Assembly: GCA_028023455.1 (NCBI GenBank)
Contig: JAQFVV010000049.1
Span: 6,850,855 to 6,914,854, forward strand
Length of the DNA stretch: 64,000 nt
Direction of reading: 5' to 3'
Source: Epiperipatus broadwayi
Taxonomy: Eukaryota > Onychophora > Udeonychophora > Euonychophora > Peripatidae
The notes beneath the pieces are model-generated. The model was not told the DNA's origin. It did no database searches and was given only the letters and a program-made list of their open reading frames with translations. Positions 26,440-39,700 of the stretch are shown here, piece after piece. The stretch's first letter is position 1. Each line of letters begins with the position of its first letter. The translations under genes were made by a program, and so were the position numbers.

Positions 26440-26650
26440 ATTTACATTCATATCGGCCTTTCAAACCAATTGTGCAAACGCTTTGCGTGTGTTAAATAAT
26501 AAATGAATGCCTTCTGATCAATACAAGATATAGAATTTATGCAGGAATAAAAAGAATCCTCTTATTCCTACGACTCAAATATTTATATATGAGCAAATCT
26601 GAAGTACTTGCACAGAAGGCGTGGTTTGAAAGGCCGATATGAATGTAAAT
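26440..26650. mobile_element. MITE with perfect 29-bp terminal inverted repeats
   Basis: ATTTACATTCATATCGGCCT plus TTCAAACCA (26440-26468) is exactly complementary to 26622-26650. The 153-bp interior is non-coding, with some further complementarity (TGTGCAA near each inner end). No transposase. The superfamily cannot be judged because no flanking duplication stands out. Confidence 0.75.
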
Positions 26651-26989
26651 AAAAATTTATATTACAGGAACAATAGTTTATCTATAACACTTTTATCAAT
26701 TGTTAATTAGTTCATTTCTATTAATTTAAAATGGTGCTAGTATTATAGACAAAGACGCCAGTTGATGGTGCTGTTTTCATGCTAAAACTCTAAAATATGA
26801 ACATTCCCAGGCTATTGATTTTAATCATTTTGATGTGTTTTTTGTAATGAAAGATTGAGTAATCACTGATTACTAAGTCCATATAAAATATTTATTCTTA
26901 GTATTTATATCTTCATCCTTAGACCAGTTTTTGGTTTTACCCTTCAACAACTTAGTCCCATGTCTCATTGATGGGTGTAAGTTGTTTAA

Positions 26990-27800
26990 CAGATCATAGC
27001 GAAAATAAAAATAAAACAAAATCGTCTTTTTTAAATATTTTTTTATTAACATATACAAATTAAATGATAACAATAATTGTAAAATAAAATCAACAAATTA
27101 AAATTTAGTTCATGTTTTTGATTTTGCTTTATTAAAAAAAAACAATTTTCTATCGGATATTTTTTTAGTGGGGTTACGCCTTCTTTTTTTGTTGTTCTTC
27201 AAAAACTCATAATCGGAATAAAAAGTAAAATTTCTTAGTCTTTCTTTTAAATCTAAATTTTTACAGAGAAACAGATATTATTGTGTTACCGCTATTTTTT
27301 ATTTTTTTAGTCTTCGTTTTACATTTTAATTTTTTACAGAGAAACAGATATTACCACTATTTTTTACTTCAAATAGAATAACAAAAAGTAAAAGTTTTTA
27401 GGGTTAGGTTTAGGGTTAGTTTTAGGGTTAGGGTTAGGTTTAGGGTTAGTTTTAGGGTTAGGGTTAGTTTTAGGTTTAGGGTTCTGTTGTTTGTAATGCT
27501 AAAATAAAAAATATCAAAATCGTCTTTTTGTAAATATTTTTTTTATTAATATATATATAAAATAGATGATAACAATAAATGTAAAATATATTCAACAAAG
27601 TATAACAGTAGTCAGAGAAAAGTAAGAAAGTAAAAGTTTTTTAAACAACAACAAATTTATATATAAAATGTCTTCTTTACTTATTAACCATGTTTATAAT
27701 ATATGCTTTTTATGAAATTTAAAAAAATAGTCTAGAATTGTACTTTTCTTACTGGATATTTTTGTGTTACTGCTATTTTTTACTTAAAAAAAACAGATGG
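26990..27800. repeat. direct-repeat complex around a telomere-like tract
   Basis: A block starting AAAATCGTCTTTTT and running through ATGATAACAATAA(T/A)TGTAAAATA occurs at about 27018-27100 and again at 27517-27600, on either side of a TTAGGG-type tract. Inside, TTTTTACAGAGAAACAGATA is tandemly repeated (about 27259 and 27330). Possibly an unclassified element carrying internal telomere-like repeats. Confidence 0.55.
27396..27485. repeat. interstitial telomere-like (TTAGGG variants)
   Basis: About 90 bp made of TTAGGG, TTTAGGG and TTTTAGGG units with no other sequence between. The unit type is that of most animals and many other eukaryotes. The irregular spacing and the position between direct repeats argue for an internal tract rather than a chromosome end. 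Confidence 0.8.
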
Positions 27801-30800
27801 TAGAATATTGTTTGTCTCGTGGAATGTTACGAACAGTACGTTACTTGACGCATTACCTAATTCAAACTCACTTTACACATATATCTTGTCTACACTTTCC
27901 CACTTAAAACTTCAATACAGTACAGTGTAAAGAGTCTGATAATTATTACTTTAGAAAATCTGAACTTTTCAATACTTAAAAAAAAAAAAATTCAATCAAA
28001 ACAACATTTTCATCCAATTCAAATACACACACCTTCTCACCAAGCCATAACAATTCTATAAACTGTGCGAATTTGCCAAATTAATTTGCTGTGATGCAAC
28101 ATACATGCTGTACTGTGACATGACATAGTGTCCTGCAATCTGTAGCACAACAATAAAAGTTGTATTATAGAAAATGCGGGTTTGAATGTGTCAGCCGCGG
28201 AAATGGCATTTTTATGTGTTTTAGCACGAAAATGGCACCATCGAGCGGCATCTTTCTCTATAAGACTACAACCCTTAAAACTTTTAACAAAATCAATTAT
28301 TAAGTTTTGTTCCTGATTTTAATATTCAATTATCAATAAGCTCTCCAGTTTGATCTTTGGTAAATCTATAAATTAAATAATTACCAGATTATCAGAGTTA
28401 AAAATGTAATCACTGTCTTGACTAATTAAACATTTTTGGAAAATGAATGGGCTAATTAATTAAATTGGTGCTATAAAAAGACCAGCTGAGAATTATATTT
28501 CAATATATTCAGTACCAATATGTTCTGTTCTGCAATATACCTTCTACTTTTCTCAGATTTTGCTTTTATTCATGGTTGTTATTTTGCCTGCCTAACAGAA
28601 CTTTTACCAGTGGTCATGTTAAAAAATATAAATAGCTAAAGCACTAGGATACAAACTCCAATCTCCAGTATGAAGCTATCGCTGTCAAATGTTTAACCTT
28701 GCTTACTGAGAAACCAATAATCCAGCCAACTACTACATTTGAATATTTCATATAATTAAATGCACTTCTCTATGTGACAGAAGCAATTCCAGAACACACT
28801 CTAATACCAGATCAAGACAACCAGATAAAGAAAACCCAGAAACTCCCATTTACCTTTCCCCCTATGTATATTTATCTAATTAAAATTTTCTGAATAGTAG
28901 TATCTTTTTACCAACTCCTTTCTGGATTTAAGGTAAACCTTTTCTTGTGAACTATTTTATTACGACATTGCCAGTAAGCTAGTGATATATAAGTTAAATG
29001 TTTTAATTTTATATTTATATACCATGGACTGTTTTATAAACTATTTTTTGTATTATTATATTTTCGTTTTATCTTTAATATGATATGCAGATAACTGATA
29101 GTTCAAATCTAGTTTTAAAGTTTAATGTTTTGTTTTTCTTCATATAAATTTGTTTTTGAAAGAAATTAATAATTTTTTTTATGTGTTTCACTCATAAGGT
29201 TAAGATAGATTTATTTAAAGGAAAATTACTCCCCCAATGTTGTTTATTGCAGTCCATGCTTGATTTAGTGAAAAATTTTAGATTTAAATAAAAAAAGGAA
29301 GTAGTTCTAAAAGATATAGATTTGATTTTATAAATTTCTTATTTGATAATCAATAATGTCAGCTAAAGATTTTAATATCATTAATATACAAGTACTTGAT
29401 GATGATACATAATTTTATAAATTGAAACTTAAATTAGTGGCAGTTTTCTTGTTTGCTCTATGTCATGTGTACTTGAAACTAAAGAAGTAGATATGCATGT
29501 GTACGAGAGTATTGTATAGAGTGATCCTAGATATTTATATACTATGGGAATGTATTATTATAGGTTTTGCCCCATAATTTATCATTCTGATTACCATTTG
29601 AGATATTCACAGACATGTATGTTTTACAATAGGTTAAGATTCTTCACTTCCCATGATTAATCTCTATATTTTACTTTCTAACATGGCTTAATATGCCTAT
29701 TTATTGGCACTCCTTACTTGGGTTTTTCCCCCTGGTTGGATCCAATGCACTGAATATAAGTTTTGCTTTTGTAATAGCCTGCATGTGGGACTATATTATA
29801 GTAAGGAAAACTGCATGAATATTCATTATTTGTTAATGGTTAATATGAGTGATATATGTGTACACATCTGAATAAATTATCAAATCCTTCTCAACTTCAG
29901 AGATTATTAATGAAGTGTAATATTGAAACTATCCAGCTGTCATATATACTATATACTTATTTAAAAGAATTAATTATTCAATCTTTACTAAATAAACTCT
30001 ACTATTGAATTGTATACTACGTTGTTAAATGTTAATATTGTTTTGTTAATTGTTTAATTGTTAGATTTGTTCAGCATTTTGTTTGCTATTGTCTTTTCTT
30101 CCAATTGTTATTTTGCCAACAATTGCTGCTCCCTATGATCTAGAGGCGATTTTAGATATATGGGTAATGATATAGCTCTGGTAGGCACTTGTACTTGATA
30201 TTTTCACCAGTAAATTATACATTTTTTTAGACTAGAGATCTAGTGATGCCCTCTGATGGTGGATATTAGGTGTCATCTGTTCATTACAATATATATGTAA
30301 TCCTGAATAAAAAAACCAAATGATGTTGAAAATTATTTCAACACCTTCACTTTGTTACATTGCTCAGTAAACTGGGTGACGAAATGTTTTTCAACTTAGT
30401 TTGATTTTATTAGTCAAGATTGAAGTTATATATATATAATCAATCAGCTTTTTATGACCTGTGATAAATACTTCCAAACTAGTAATATATCTTGAATTAC
30501 TTCTCAATATAAAATCTTCCAAACTAATCTCTCTACTATTATATGCCTTTCTTGAAAACTTTTATTTATCAGATGATTTTAGAGACTTCAAACATCTGTA
30601 CAGCTACGACTAATTCATTATTTCTTAAATATTTATATTAAAATAGTTGGAAATAAATAATAAATAGATGGAAATAAAGGAACAGAAGTAAGACAATATT
30701 AGGAATACCTGTATACCAATTTAACAAAAGTTTGTATGGCAAATATTTGTAACGATTTTTCTCTCTCTCTTTCCCTTCTTTTCTTTTATTGAGGGAGGAG

Positions 30801-32067
30801 GGGGTAGATGTGGTTGTTTATTATATATATGTTTATTATATATATATATTGATAAATACTATATGTAAAAGTTTCATTTGCAATGAAAACAATTATTTTG
30901 ATTATTTATGTAGTCTTTACTATAATTAAAAATATGTATGAATTATAAGTAAAAATAAATAGTACATATGGAAAATATTAATTTAAGTCAGTGGTGTACG
31001 AATTAATACTAATTAAATACAGAGTAAAATTATTCTTTATAGTTTTGTGCATTGATAGATTAGCATAAATTGTACTGGCTTTGTTGTTCTGGCTATTTAT
31101 TATATTAGACCTGATGAACGTAAAAAAAAAGTTCCTTCAATTGAATAAAAATGTTCTTAGCCTGTTATTTTGGCCTTTGAATAAGTATAATAGATCATAC
31201 AAATATTATTATGGAATTAAATTGTAATTTTAATTTGCTTTTTATTATTATTATTGTTTTAAATTTATCATTATTTTTTATTTAAATGAATTATACTTTT
31301 TTTTAGATATATGATTAAAATGTATATAAAAATATAAACTTTTTTAAAACTCTTGATTGGATAAAAAGTTTTCTATGTTAATATACACTTGTTTTTTTTA
31401 ATAATTGCAAGGTCATTAGTTGAGCTCTATAAATGTCTTATGAATAATAATAATAAAAAATACAAAGATTATAAAAATTAATAAAAAAATGTATTTTTTT
31501 TTCAAGGATATTATAAAATAATAAGATTTATTTTTTTAAAAGTAACTTTTTTTAAAAAAAAAAAAGTTATGTTCAAAAAGTATTTTTTCTTTTGTGACAA
31601 ATTAAAATTTAAAACTGATCAAAAGCATTTTATAAGTTTTTTAATATATTTTACTAACTTTTTACAATTTTTAAACTTTTATTTGTTGAAATAAATTTTT
31701 ATTTTATTTAGAAGTTTGAATTTAGCAGTTAAGATTTAAAAATATAAGTAGAAGTTCTGAAGAAGATTGCTGGGGCAATCAAAACCATCAATGGTGGGTT
31801 GTAGAAAAGCATTGTAAAAAGTAATAAAGAACATAGATGATATTAATATTTTTAATAATTCATTTGGAAAGACCTTTGAATGTTTAGCATTAGTCTAGCA
31901 TCACGATTATATAGTACGTATATAGCTATATCTATCTAAGCTATCATTAGTTATTGGTTCTAATTACATGTGAGTTGGGTTTAAACCCATATTAGTAGTT
32001 ATATAATTAGCAACATGTGAAGCACAAATATGTAAACTATATTTACAGCTTCACATAGCACATGTTG
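27801..32067. other. AT-rich non-coding stretch
   Basis: No gene recognised. Around 28185-28255 there is a slightly GC-richer segment with the repeated string AAATGGCA. The remainder is low-complexity AT-rich DNA with short AT dinucleotide runs. Confidence 0.4.
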
Positions 32068-32529
32068 TATACTAGACAGTATGCCTAAAGTCTATCAAAT
32101 TATAGATACTAAGTAGAGCTGACTATATGTATGCAAAAAGTTACCCAATTTTTACCATTCCTGAAAGATGTCAATATGCCAGTCTACTATTTTAGAGTGA
32201 ACTGGCTTACTAAAAAAAATCATCAGCTTTCTGGAAGGAATACTATGCTTTTACTTTATGCATATGCTGACTATATGCAAAATAACACAGATGTATAATT
32301 ACTGCCAGTTAAATATATATAAAGTAAATACAGTTAGTGTGTAGAATGTGTTATATATTGAGTATAAGATTATTTTAAATATCACATGATCACCATCTGT
32401 TATACTAGCACATAATTGTTATTAAACAAGGCAAAACTCTCCATACAGTAGTGCCACCCTGTGCCAACCAGAGAAATCAACGGATACCAGAAGGCTTGTG
32501 CATAAAATCCCTATCTAGTGCCTACTCAT

Positions 32530-32584
32530 CCAATATTCCCAGACTAGTTTTTGGCTTGTGGCCTTTGTCAGTGAGGAGCCTTGG
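32530..32584 (-). ncRNA. hammerhead motif in R1 insertion, left half
   Basis: Minus strand: CCAAGG, CTCCTCA, CTGACAA (G8 to A), stem II GGCC and GCC around ACAA, AAAAAC where GAAAC is expected, ACTAGTC cleavage region and CCAATA-complement closing stem I. Two core changes make it inactive. Confidence 0.65.
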
Positions 32585-33163
32585 ATCTGAGAGCACTGCA
32601 CCTAGATCTTAGTATCTAATGCAACCCTCCAGCAGCCACCTTTTATCTCTACTTAACTACAAAACTATGAGAATGAAATTGAAAACATAATATTTTCAAT
32701 CTAAGCTCAATAGCTTATATAGTCATATGGGTCTGAACTCAGTTCAGCACCCATATATTTTGGTGTCACAAGCCAGAAGCTAGTCTGGGGATATTGGATG
32801 TGTAGGGATTTTATGTACAAACTTTGTGGCATCCATTGATTACTCTGGTTGGCACAGAGTGGCACTACTGTATGAAAAGTTTTGCCTTGTTTAAAAACAA
32901 TTATGTGCGAGTAGAAGAGATGGTGATCATGTGATGTTTAGTGGTTTAACACCAATCCTGCCTAATAGGATAGTGGTGGCTATGGTTGTTAAAGAGCCAA
33001 AGACACCAAAATGTATGGGTGCTGAACTGAGTTCAGACCCATATGACTATATAAGCTATTGAGATTAGATTGAAAATATTGTGTTTTGTAATTAAGTAGA
33101 GATAAAAGGTTGCTGCTGGAGGGTTGCATTAGATCCTAAGATCTAGGTGCAGTGCTCTCAGAT

Positions 33164-33217
33164 CCAAGGCTCCTCACTGACAAAGGTCACAAGCAGAAAC
33201 TAGTCTGGGGATATTGG
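33164..33217 (+). ncRNA. hammerhead motif in R1 insertion, right half
   Basis: CCAA (33164-33167), TCCTCA, CTGACAA (G8 to A), stem II (GGT CACAA GC), GAAAC (33196-33200), TAGTC with the cut predicted after 33205, TGGGGA pairing fully with TCCTCA, and TTGG (33214-33217). Only G8 in the core deviates. Confidence 0.7.
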
Positions 33218-34745
33218 ATGAGTAGGCACTAAATAGGGATTTTATGCACAAGCCTTCTGGCATCCATTGATTACTCTGGTTGGCATAGGGTGGCATAACT
33301 GTATAGAGAGTTTTGTCATTATTTTAAATAGTTTTCCAAGTTTTAAAAATAAATAAGTTTGCTTGAATTATGTGTCTAAAAACAGAGGATTGATTTCAAC
33401 TTTGTATTTTACTTTCGAAATTAAAAAAAAAAAGGATAAATTCGGAAATCTTTCTTATTGTAAATGAAGAAACAAAAGTCTGAATTTTAAATGAACTTTC
33501 CAAACTGGATCTAGTGATTTTTGTTAAAAAATAAAACAACTTTTACTTGCCATTAGAAATTATGAATTAATAACTTTGATTTGGGGATAACAATAATATG
33601 CAAAAATGTGTGTGGTTTATGTTAATATATATATTACATCAAATTAATTGTCGCGTAAAAATATAGGAATATAAATTTATTAAGTTTATTTTTTTTATAA
33701 ATGCCACTGTAGGCACATAAATTTGAATGAGCACTAGTATATATTAATATCAGTTATCACCCACATATATGTTAAAATTTATCATTTATGTATTATTTAA
33801 AATTATTTTTTAATTTTTTATAAGACTATGGCAATTCAAATATAGATATTTTGTATTATACAAGCATGTCTGTGTGCTTATGCATAGGTGTGTTTTATGT
33901 AAATCTATTGAGACATATGTAAAATACAATATAATACCTTATTTTGTTGTATTATTTTAATCAAAATCAGAATGATATATTTATATTTATAGCATAGACT
34001 AAAATCTTTCATTTATTGGTATTGTTTCTAATTAATAAATTTATATTTCATCAAGTTATTTCAGTGAATTTATTCAATCCTATAATAGGTTTGAAATATA
34101 AATTATTATATGTTGATATTATCTCTTTCTCATAGTAACAGTTATAGAACTCTTGTTCACTGAGCTGGATTTGTGAATAACAGCCAGCTATATAGATTGG
34201 GGTTTATGTGTAGTGTCTTTTGACATTCAGATAATTTGATTATTTTTCTGTAATCCTGGTTGGCATAAAGGGATATCCTGTAATGTTCAGGCACTACATT
34301 TTACTTTGCATTTCATTTTATTTCTTTAAAAATTAAGTTTATAGTTGAACAGCACATTAATGGTATTAAGTGGCCATAAGGCATTGATGATGATCAGTAA
34401 ATTTTAGTATTTCAGCATTATTTTTAATTGTTATATTCTTATGGATTAGTACTTAAGTTTGTGCATCCAAATTATTGTTTATGTAATCTGTTCCAAGCTT
34501 GGCAAGAGCTAAGTTATTAGCCTCATCTATAATGGACCACTTTTACTATTGATTTATTATTATTCTCTGAACTGCTAGTGAACTCATAGACCAATCTTTA
34601 TTCTTTGCTGATCTTCTATGTTCAGACTCATGTTATCATTATATGCATTACATTCATTGTATATTTAAATTTAGGTTAGTGTATTAAGTGGTATTGATGA
34701 TGATGATTTCCATCACCCAGGATTACCTTCTGAGTTTGTACTGTT

Positions 34746-36232
34746 GTTACAAATCATACCTAACATGAGGCCTGATGATGATCAAATATTGATGACCATT
34801 ATCACAAAATTGCTGCCCAACAGGATCTCAAATATAACCACATCTGAGAAAGAAAAATGCATGCATTTTATGTAAAATTAATATTTAAAAAATTACTGTG
34901 AAATATGTGATAAGAGTATTCATGATTATAAATTATAAAATAGTAGTTTTAATGTATATTTAAGGAATTCATATTTAGAATTGAATAGATTATGTATAAG
35001 TTTAGAGACTGCATTGGATTTTTGTCTATTGGAGTTTGTTTAGCTGTACTCTTAGTTTTGATGATGGATGAAGGGTTATGTCATTGGCTTGAGAATACAA
35101 GTTTTTCTGCATCTCCAAGGAGTGTTCTATCTTAAGAATTACTCCAATCCACTTCTTGATTTCCTATTGTTTATCAGTCAACATAGTCCTGCTATGATCT
35201 CAGCTTCCAAGTATCCATAAAGAGAGAAAACATAGATCTATATTTACCAGACCTAAGACTCAAAGAAGTAGGGCATACTTTTCTATTTGCCAGCCTCTAA
35301 GACTCAAAGGAGCAGGACTTTGAAATTATTTTTATATTATTGTTATTTTGTAATAGCTCATTGTGTTTAAATTAAGGTAGCTCTCTTGATGTTCATGCTG
35401 AATTGTATACTTATCTTATGACTGAATTTTTAATCTATCTCATGATTGCAGGTCATGGTTCATTTTGTTAGCTGTCAAATACTTTAGTTATACATGTATA
35501 TTATGTAAAATATTGTTAGATGAGAGTTTTATTTTGTTTTACCTTTTCTCTATAAGGTGGAATATAAGATGGTTATGTATCTCATGGCATACAATAATAT
35601 AGTAGTGTGTGTCTCAAATATATATATAAGTTAAAAGAAAAGTAGAAATGAACCCAAACATTTTTTTTTGATATTTGTTTTTAAAAAATATACATTGGAA
35701 TAACAGTTAAAAGTTAAATAATAATTTGAATATTAAAAATTTATTATAAATTACACAATTAAAAAAATCTTGTTAATATTATATTAATTCTGATTTTGAA
35801 ATATAAAACAAGATTGTTTTCATGTTATAATAAATAATATCAGTAATTATAAAATTCATCTATTTATTTTAGAATTAGATTAACATTTTTTTTAAATTAC
35901 AGCTTATGATAAAATCCAACCATCTGGTATTATTTATAAGATTAAAATACCTTTTAGATAAAAAAAAAATGGCTTTAATTAAGATAAATTGAAAAGAGTC
36001 ATTAATTTGTTTTTGTTTTTTATTCAAGATCAAGAAAACTTACTTTTAATTACTGTGTTTTTAAATTACCTCAGACTATAAAAAGGTTGGAAAAAAGACT
36101 TACAACAGTTTTACAGCATTATGATTATTATAAAGTTATAACTGAAGGCATGAAGTAGTGCTGCTGCTAGGATCATGATGGTAGAGTTTGAATTCACATG
36201 GAAACAAGGCCCAATTTTATATGTTTCATATT
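34746..36232. other. AT-rich non-coding stretch
   Basis: No gene recognised. A short imperfect tandem repeat with the shared core AGACTCAAAG lies at about 35255-35320. Confidence 0.4.
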
Positions 36233-37965
36233 ATATACTAGACAGTATGCCTGAAGTCTTATCAAATTTCAGAAATTGAATGGAGCTGACTGTATATATG
36301 TCACCAGTAAGCTGATTTATATCATTCCTGAAGATGTCAATATGCCAGGCTACTATTTAGAGTGGACCAGCTTACCAAAAAATTCCATTGGATTGCAGAA
36401 GGATTACCATGCTATGACTTTATACATATGCTGATTAATCTATATCCAAAGAAGCAAAAATGTATAATTACTGCCAGTTGAATATATATAAAGTGTGTAC
36501 AGCTGTTGACTAGAATGTGTTATATATTAGGCACAATATTATTTTATATACTTTGCAGTTAAAATCTTTAAATTACAAGTTTTAAAAATAAATAAGTTTT
36601 GCTTGAATTATATGTCTAAAAATAGAGGATTGATTTCTAGTTTGTATTTTACTTTTGAAATTAAAAAAAAAGATTATCTCAGAAATCTTTCTTGTTATAA
36701 ATGAAGAAACAAAATTTGAATTTTAAACAAACTTTCCAAACTGGATTTAGTGATTTTTTATTAAAAAATCAAAACAACTTTTACTTATCATTACAAATAC
36801 TGAATTAATTGATAACTCTGAAAATGTAGGGGATAATAATAATACACATATATGTGTATGGTTTATATATATATATATTTTACAACAAATTAATTGGCTT
36901 ATAAAAATATAGCAATATGGATTTATTAAGCTTATTTTTTTTGATAAATGCCACTGTGTGTACACATTGAGTACCAATACATATTAAAATCGGTCATCCC
37001 TCACATGTATGTTAAAATTAATTATGTATATATTATTAAAAATGAATTTTTAGGGTTTTTTATAAGTCTATGACAATTCAAATATATTCACTTTATATTA
37101 TACAGGCACATCTGTCTGCTTATATATAAGAGTATTTTTTGTAAACCTATAGAGATATATGTAAAATACAATGTAATAGCATATATTTTGTATTATTTTA
37201 ATCAAAATCAGAATGATGTATTCATATTTATAATGTAGCTTACAGACTCATCATTTATTGTTAATATTTCTAATTAATAAATTTATATTCAATTTAATTA
37301 TTCCTATGAATTTATTCAATCCTAAAATAGGTTTGAAATATTATAAATTATTATACGTTGGTATTATCTCTTGTTCACAGTAACAGTTCTTTGTTCACTG
37401 TGATGGATTTGTGCATAATGGTCAGTTATATAGATTGGGGTTTATGTGTAGTGTTTTTGGATATCCAGTTATTTGATTAGTTTTCTGTAATCCTGGTTTG
37501 TGCATAAGGGATATTCTTTAAGATTCTAATGCTACATTTTACCCTGCAATTTATTATATTATTTCTTCAGAAATTAAATCTGTAATTGGCCAGTACATTA
37601 AGGGTACTAAGTAGCCAGAGGGCATTGATGTTGATCAGCATGTTTTAGTATCCTAGCATTATTTTTTTTAATTTCTATATTCCTATCATATTGTTTATGT
37701 AGCCTTGCCCCAAACTTGGCAGTGGCTAAATAATTAGCCTTATCTATAATAGACAACTTCGAAATCCAGTCACAAGGTTGACTGTTGATTTATTTATTAT
37801 TATTCTTTGTGCTGGTGAACTCATAGACTAGTCTTTGTTCTTTGCTAATCTTTCATGCTCATATTCATGATATCATTATATTTAAATTTAGATTAATGTA
37901 TTGAATGGAGTTGCTGATGATGATATTCCATCACCACAGGTACATCCCCTGAGTTTGTACCATTA
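36233..37965 (+). repeat. R3 long dispersed repeat, copy B (uninterrupted)
   Basis: Direct repeat of 32068-34745 without the R1 insertion. Shared landmarks include TATACTAGACAGTATGCCT, AAGTTTTAAAAATAAATAAG and TATATAGATTGGGGTTTATG. It provides the pre-insertion sequence for the R1 block in copy A. Confidence 0.8.
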
Positions 37966-38379
37966 TAATATATACAAATTTAGTCATTATTGGCTTAAAT
38001 TACTGTAATGAAAAAAAATATCAATGAATATATGCTGTATGAATTAAATAGTATGAAAGGGTTATTTTACATTTTAATATAAGCTTGTTACATTTATTCC
38101 TAATATCTTAGTAAAGTTACATGTTCATTTATACTTACATACAATTTAAGATTAATTGACACCTTTAAACAGGGAGTTTTATCATTTAACTACCACAGGA
38201 TTTAAACATGATGTAAATTAAATGTTGTAAAGGTTAATTTAAATTGAAAATAGTATAAACTTTTCCTATATAGTTTAATTATTGATATATTATCATACTT
38301 AAAGCAAAAAGATTTCTACAATTGTCAGTTGATGAAATAAAAAGGTATCTCCATTTAAAGATTACAATTTACAATATTA

Positions 38380-39700
38380 TTATTTTGATAATCCCAAACA
38401 AATTATAGTACAATATCATTATTATTTATTCTTTAAAAATAGTCATATTAACAAGAGTCTTGCCAATATTTGAGAACTATATATCTATAGAACTGGTTTA
38501 CATAAGGCAGAAACTGCTATGAACAAGTTTTATCTTTACCAGCTAACATTGAAAAAGGGTTTCAAAATAAATTAAAAATTGGTGCTACTTTCATTGATAT
38601 AACTTCACTTTATGATTCTATTTGAAAAAATGGTCTTTGGAATTTCTAAATGCTGAAAAACTATTAATTCACATTATAATATGTTTTCCAATAGAACAAA
38701 TCAACATCACTAAATGATAAAAATATTAAACACAAAATTTTACAGAATAGTCTACCAAAGGATTTGGATTTCTCACCTATTCTAATTATAATTATTGACT
38801 TGTGCAGATCTTCAGAAATTCATCCATGCTGAAGACACAGTTTTAATTTTACATAAGAGATTATTTTTAGAAATAACAAAAGTCTCTCAATACGATTATG
38901 AAAAAATATGAAAATTTGGAAATCTTTTTCAAAGATAGATGTATTATTCTTAATCCAAAGAAGACAGTATGAATATATTAAACACAATCTTAACCCATGC
39001 TATTTAGAAGTAACTTTAGTAAAAGTTTAACTTATTTTTTTTATTTCTCAAAGATTAGATCGAAATTAATTTCTAGGAATAATATTTTTGAAAGATTAAC
39101 TGGAATTACTTGGTTTATGTTGCAAATAATTTATGCATAGCTTTTCAGCCATTATCATATTTAATTAATAAATATTGTGTTTCTGTTTGGAAAAAAAAAT
39201 CCCACAATAAAACTCAAATATTATGAGAAATATTTTTGGATATTCGGATCAAAATCTTTGCAGTGATTCCACATATTGTTCCACTATGTGTTAGAACAGT
39301 TGACTTACAATAAATATATAATAAACTATTAATCAGATAAGACTTGCCAATAACTCAAGATATAGTTTCACTGTCTAAGACTCATCTCTAATCAAGATTT
39401 AGTTTTTGGAATTTAAATTAAATCTATAATTGAAGAATTATGGCATATAGAAAAGAAATTCATATTAGAATACCAAACAAATTTCAGTTTTTATATCCAA
39501 GAATGAAGTCATCTGGATTTGATCTTCTTAAAGATAACTGATTTATCAATATCAGATTCATAACTAATCATAGTTATTGCATTCCCAAGCCTCTTCACTG
39601 AAATTTTGTAGCCATTGTGATATGTAGATGGGGATAAACTATGGCTCACATAAATAATGTTTGTCTGATTCTGACCACAGTGGGAAAATTGAAAGTATTA
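38380..39700 (+). pseudogene. decayed jockey/CR1-type LINE reverse transcriptase
   Basis: Plus-strand translation with frequent frameshifts follows the RT of jockey/CR1-type LINEs in order. An ILTRVLPIFENYIS segment (about 38445) leads into a ATFIDITSLYDS box (38586, expected AVFIDLTAAYD) and then SLPKDLDFSPIL (38743, expected GLPQGSVLAPIL). Next are HAEDTVLILH (38825, the YADD box), LNPKKT (38952), KYCVSVW (39172, expected EYCAPVW), SGFDL (39512) and TMAHINNVC (39639), which is the terminal zinc-knuckle region. Stops such as TGA within the first box show it is inactive. Same family as the relic at 13170-16240. Confidence 0.78.

Larger units (their letters stand above)
32381..33317. mobile_element. 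R1 insertion, inverted pair, with 12-bp duplication
   Basis: A 937-bp block made of one R1 unit on the minus strand followed by one on the plus strand. ATTATTTTAAAT flanks it exactly (32369-32380 and 33318-33329). The empty site in R3 copy B reads ATTATTTTATAT (36538-36549). Hammerhead motifs occur in both halves. Filled and empty sites in one window make the insertion boundaries unusually well supported. Confidence 0.88.
32068..34745 (+). repeat. R3 long dispersed repeat, copy A (interrupted)
   Basis: From TATACTAGACAGTATGCCT to about TGAGTTTGTAC this aligns with 36233-37965 over about 1.7 kb in the same orientation, with scattered substitutions and small gaps. Copy A is interrupted at 32381-33317 by an R1 insertion that copy B lacks. 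No ORF survives in either copy. It could be a local duplication or two copies of an uncharacterised element. Confidence 0.8.

Noticed and set aside
27396-27485. Chromosome end
   Set aside because: Unique-looking sequence continues on both sides and the units are irregular, so it is interstitial.
31100-31150. CTGATGA followed by a small hairpin
   Set aside because: No GAAA box and no stem I, so not a hammerhead.
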